Below, piece by piece: positions 6,708 through 6,837 of a stretch of 6,837 nt of DNA; position 1 is the first letter of the stretch, and the number at the start of each line of letters is the position of its first letter. This DNA comes from Kiritimatiellia bacterium. GTDB lineage: Bacteria > Verrucomicrobiota > Kiritimatiellia > UBA8416 > JABMPJ01. Made by a program: the position numbers and the translations under genes. The DNA is taken from NCBI GenBank assembly GCA_029939545.1, contig JAOZSS010000135.1:1-6837 (forward strand), written 5' to 3'. A model generated the notes under the pieces. That model ran no database searches, was not told the DNA's origin, and was given only the letters and a program-made list of their open reading frames with translations.

Positions 6708-6782
6708 GCGGACACAATCAAATGTCTTTCCATTCTTCAGGCAGAGGGGTCGGTCCTAAAGATAACAGTTAACGCCTCTCGC

Positions 6783-6837
6783 TTACTCATCAGCCAGATG
6801 CTCTTCTATCTTCGACAGCTGTTTCCGCAGCTTGCGA
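6783..6837 (-). CDS. C-terminal end of an unidentified gene (cut by window edge)
   Basis: The minus-strand frame entering from the right edge reads RKLRKQLSKIEEHLADE and then TAA (6783-6785). These 17 residues are strongly charged with heptad-like leucine/isoleucine spacing, typical of a helical or coiled C-terminus of a bacterial protein; the other two frames are less protein-like. It would end about 50 nt before the possible ATG at 6733 of the small FDCV-motif ORF, same strand, so the two could be co-transcribed. Too little is present to name a family. Confidence 0.4.
   Translation of the reverse strand, partial: RKLRKQLSKIEEHLADE

Noticed and set aside
6433..6759. Plus-strand open frame of 108 codons to the right of uvrA
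   Set aside because: It is antisense to the small FDCV-motif ORF, has no ribosome site, and its composition (clusters of Ser, Phe, Arg) looks like a shadow. The minus-strand reading is more protein-like.

Overview
This is a GC-rich bacterial window (roughly 60% G+C by eye), and every gene I can support lies on the minus strand. Read in the direction of transcription, from the right edge to the left, it holds: the last 17 codons of an unidentified gene (6783-6837); a small ORF resembling a family of short hypothetical proteins with an N-terminal FDCV..MK motif (6531-6707, possibly frameshifted at its start); a stretch of about 300 bases with short tandem repeats and a candidate promoter; uvrA (3376-6219); a large secreted TPR-repeat protein (797-3352); an ExbB/TolQ-type proton-channel subunit (154-783); and the 5' end of an ExbD/TolR-type partner (1-157), cut by the window edge.

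From uvrA leftwards the genes are packed as one transcription unit: 23 nt between uvrA and the TPR gene, 13 nt between the TPR gene and exbB, and a 4-nt ATGA overlap between exbB and exbD. uvrA is a complete, ordinary excision-repair ATPase. The three genes after it form a cell-envelope module: a motor pair of the ExbB-ExbD/TolQ-TolR class, preceded by an exported protein made almost wholly of TPR helices. The inference is that the proton-driven motor works with the TPR protein in the periplasm. What it powers (TonB-type import, Tol-Pal-type envelope constriction, or something else) cannot be told here, because any TonB, TolA or Pal homologue would lie beyond the left edge.

The exported TPR protein, the ExbB/ExbD pair and the signal peptide point to a diderm bacterium. 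The divergent ExbD core, the giant TPR protein directly ahead of exbB, and the short degenerate repeats between genes remind me of the PVC superphylum (Kiritimatiellota, Lentisphaerota, Verrucomicrobiota). That placement is an impression, not a demonstration.

The least ordinary points are: an Arg in ExbB where E. coli ExbB has its key membrane Glu; the TPR-ExbB-ExbD grouping behind uvrA; the heptamer repeat array that contains the uvrA stop and abuts the TPR start; and the small FDCV-motif ORF with an apparent one-base frameshift at its start. I see no RNA gene, CRISPR array, insertion sequence or phage gene.
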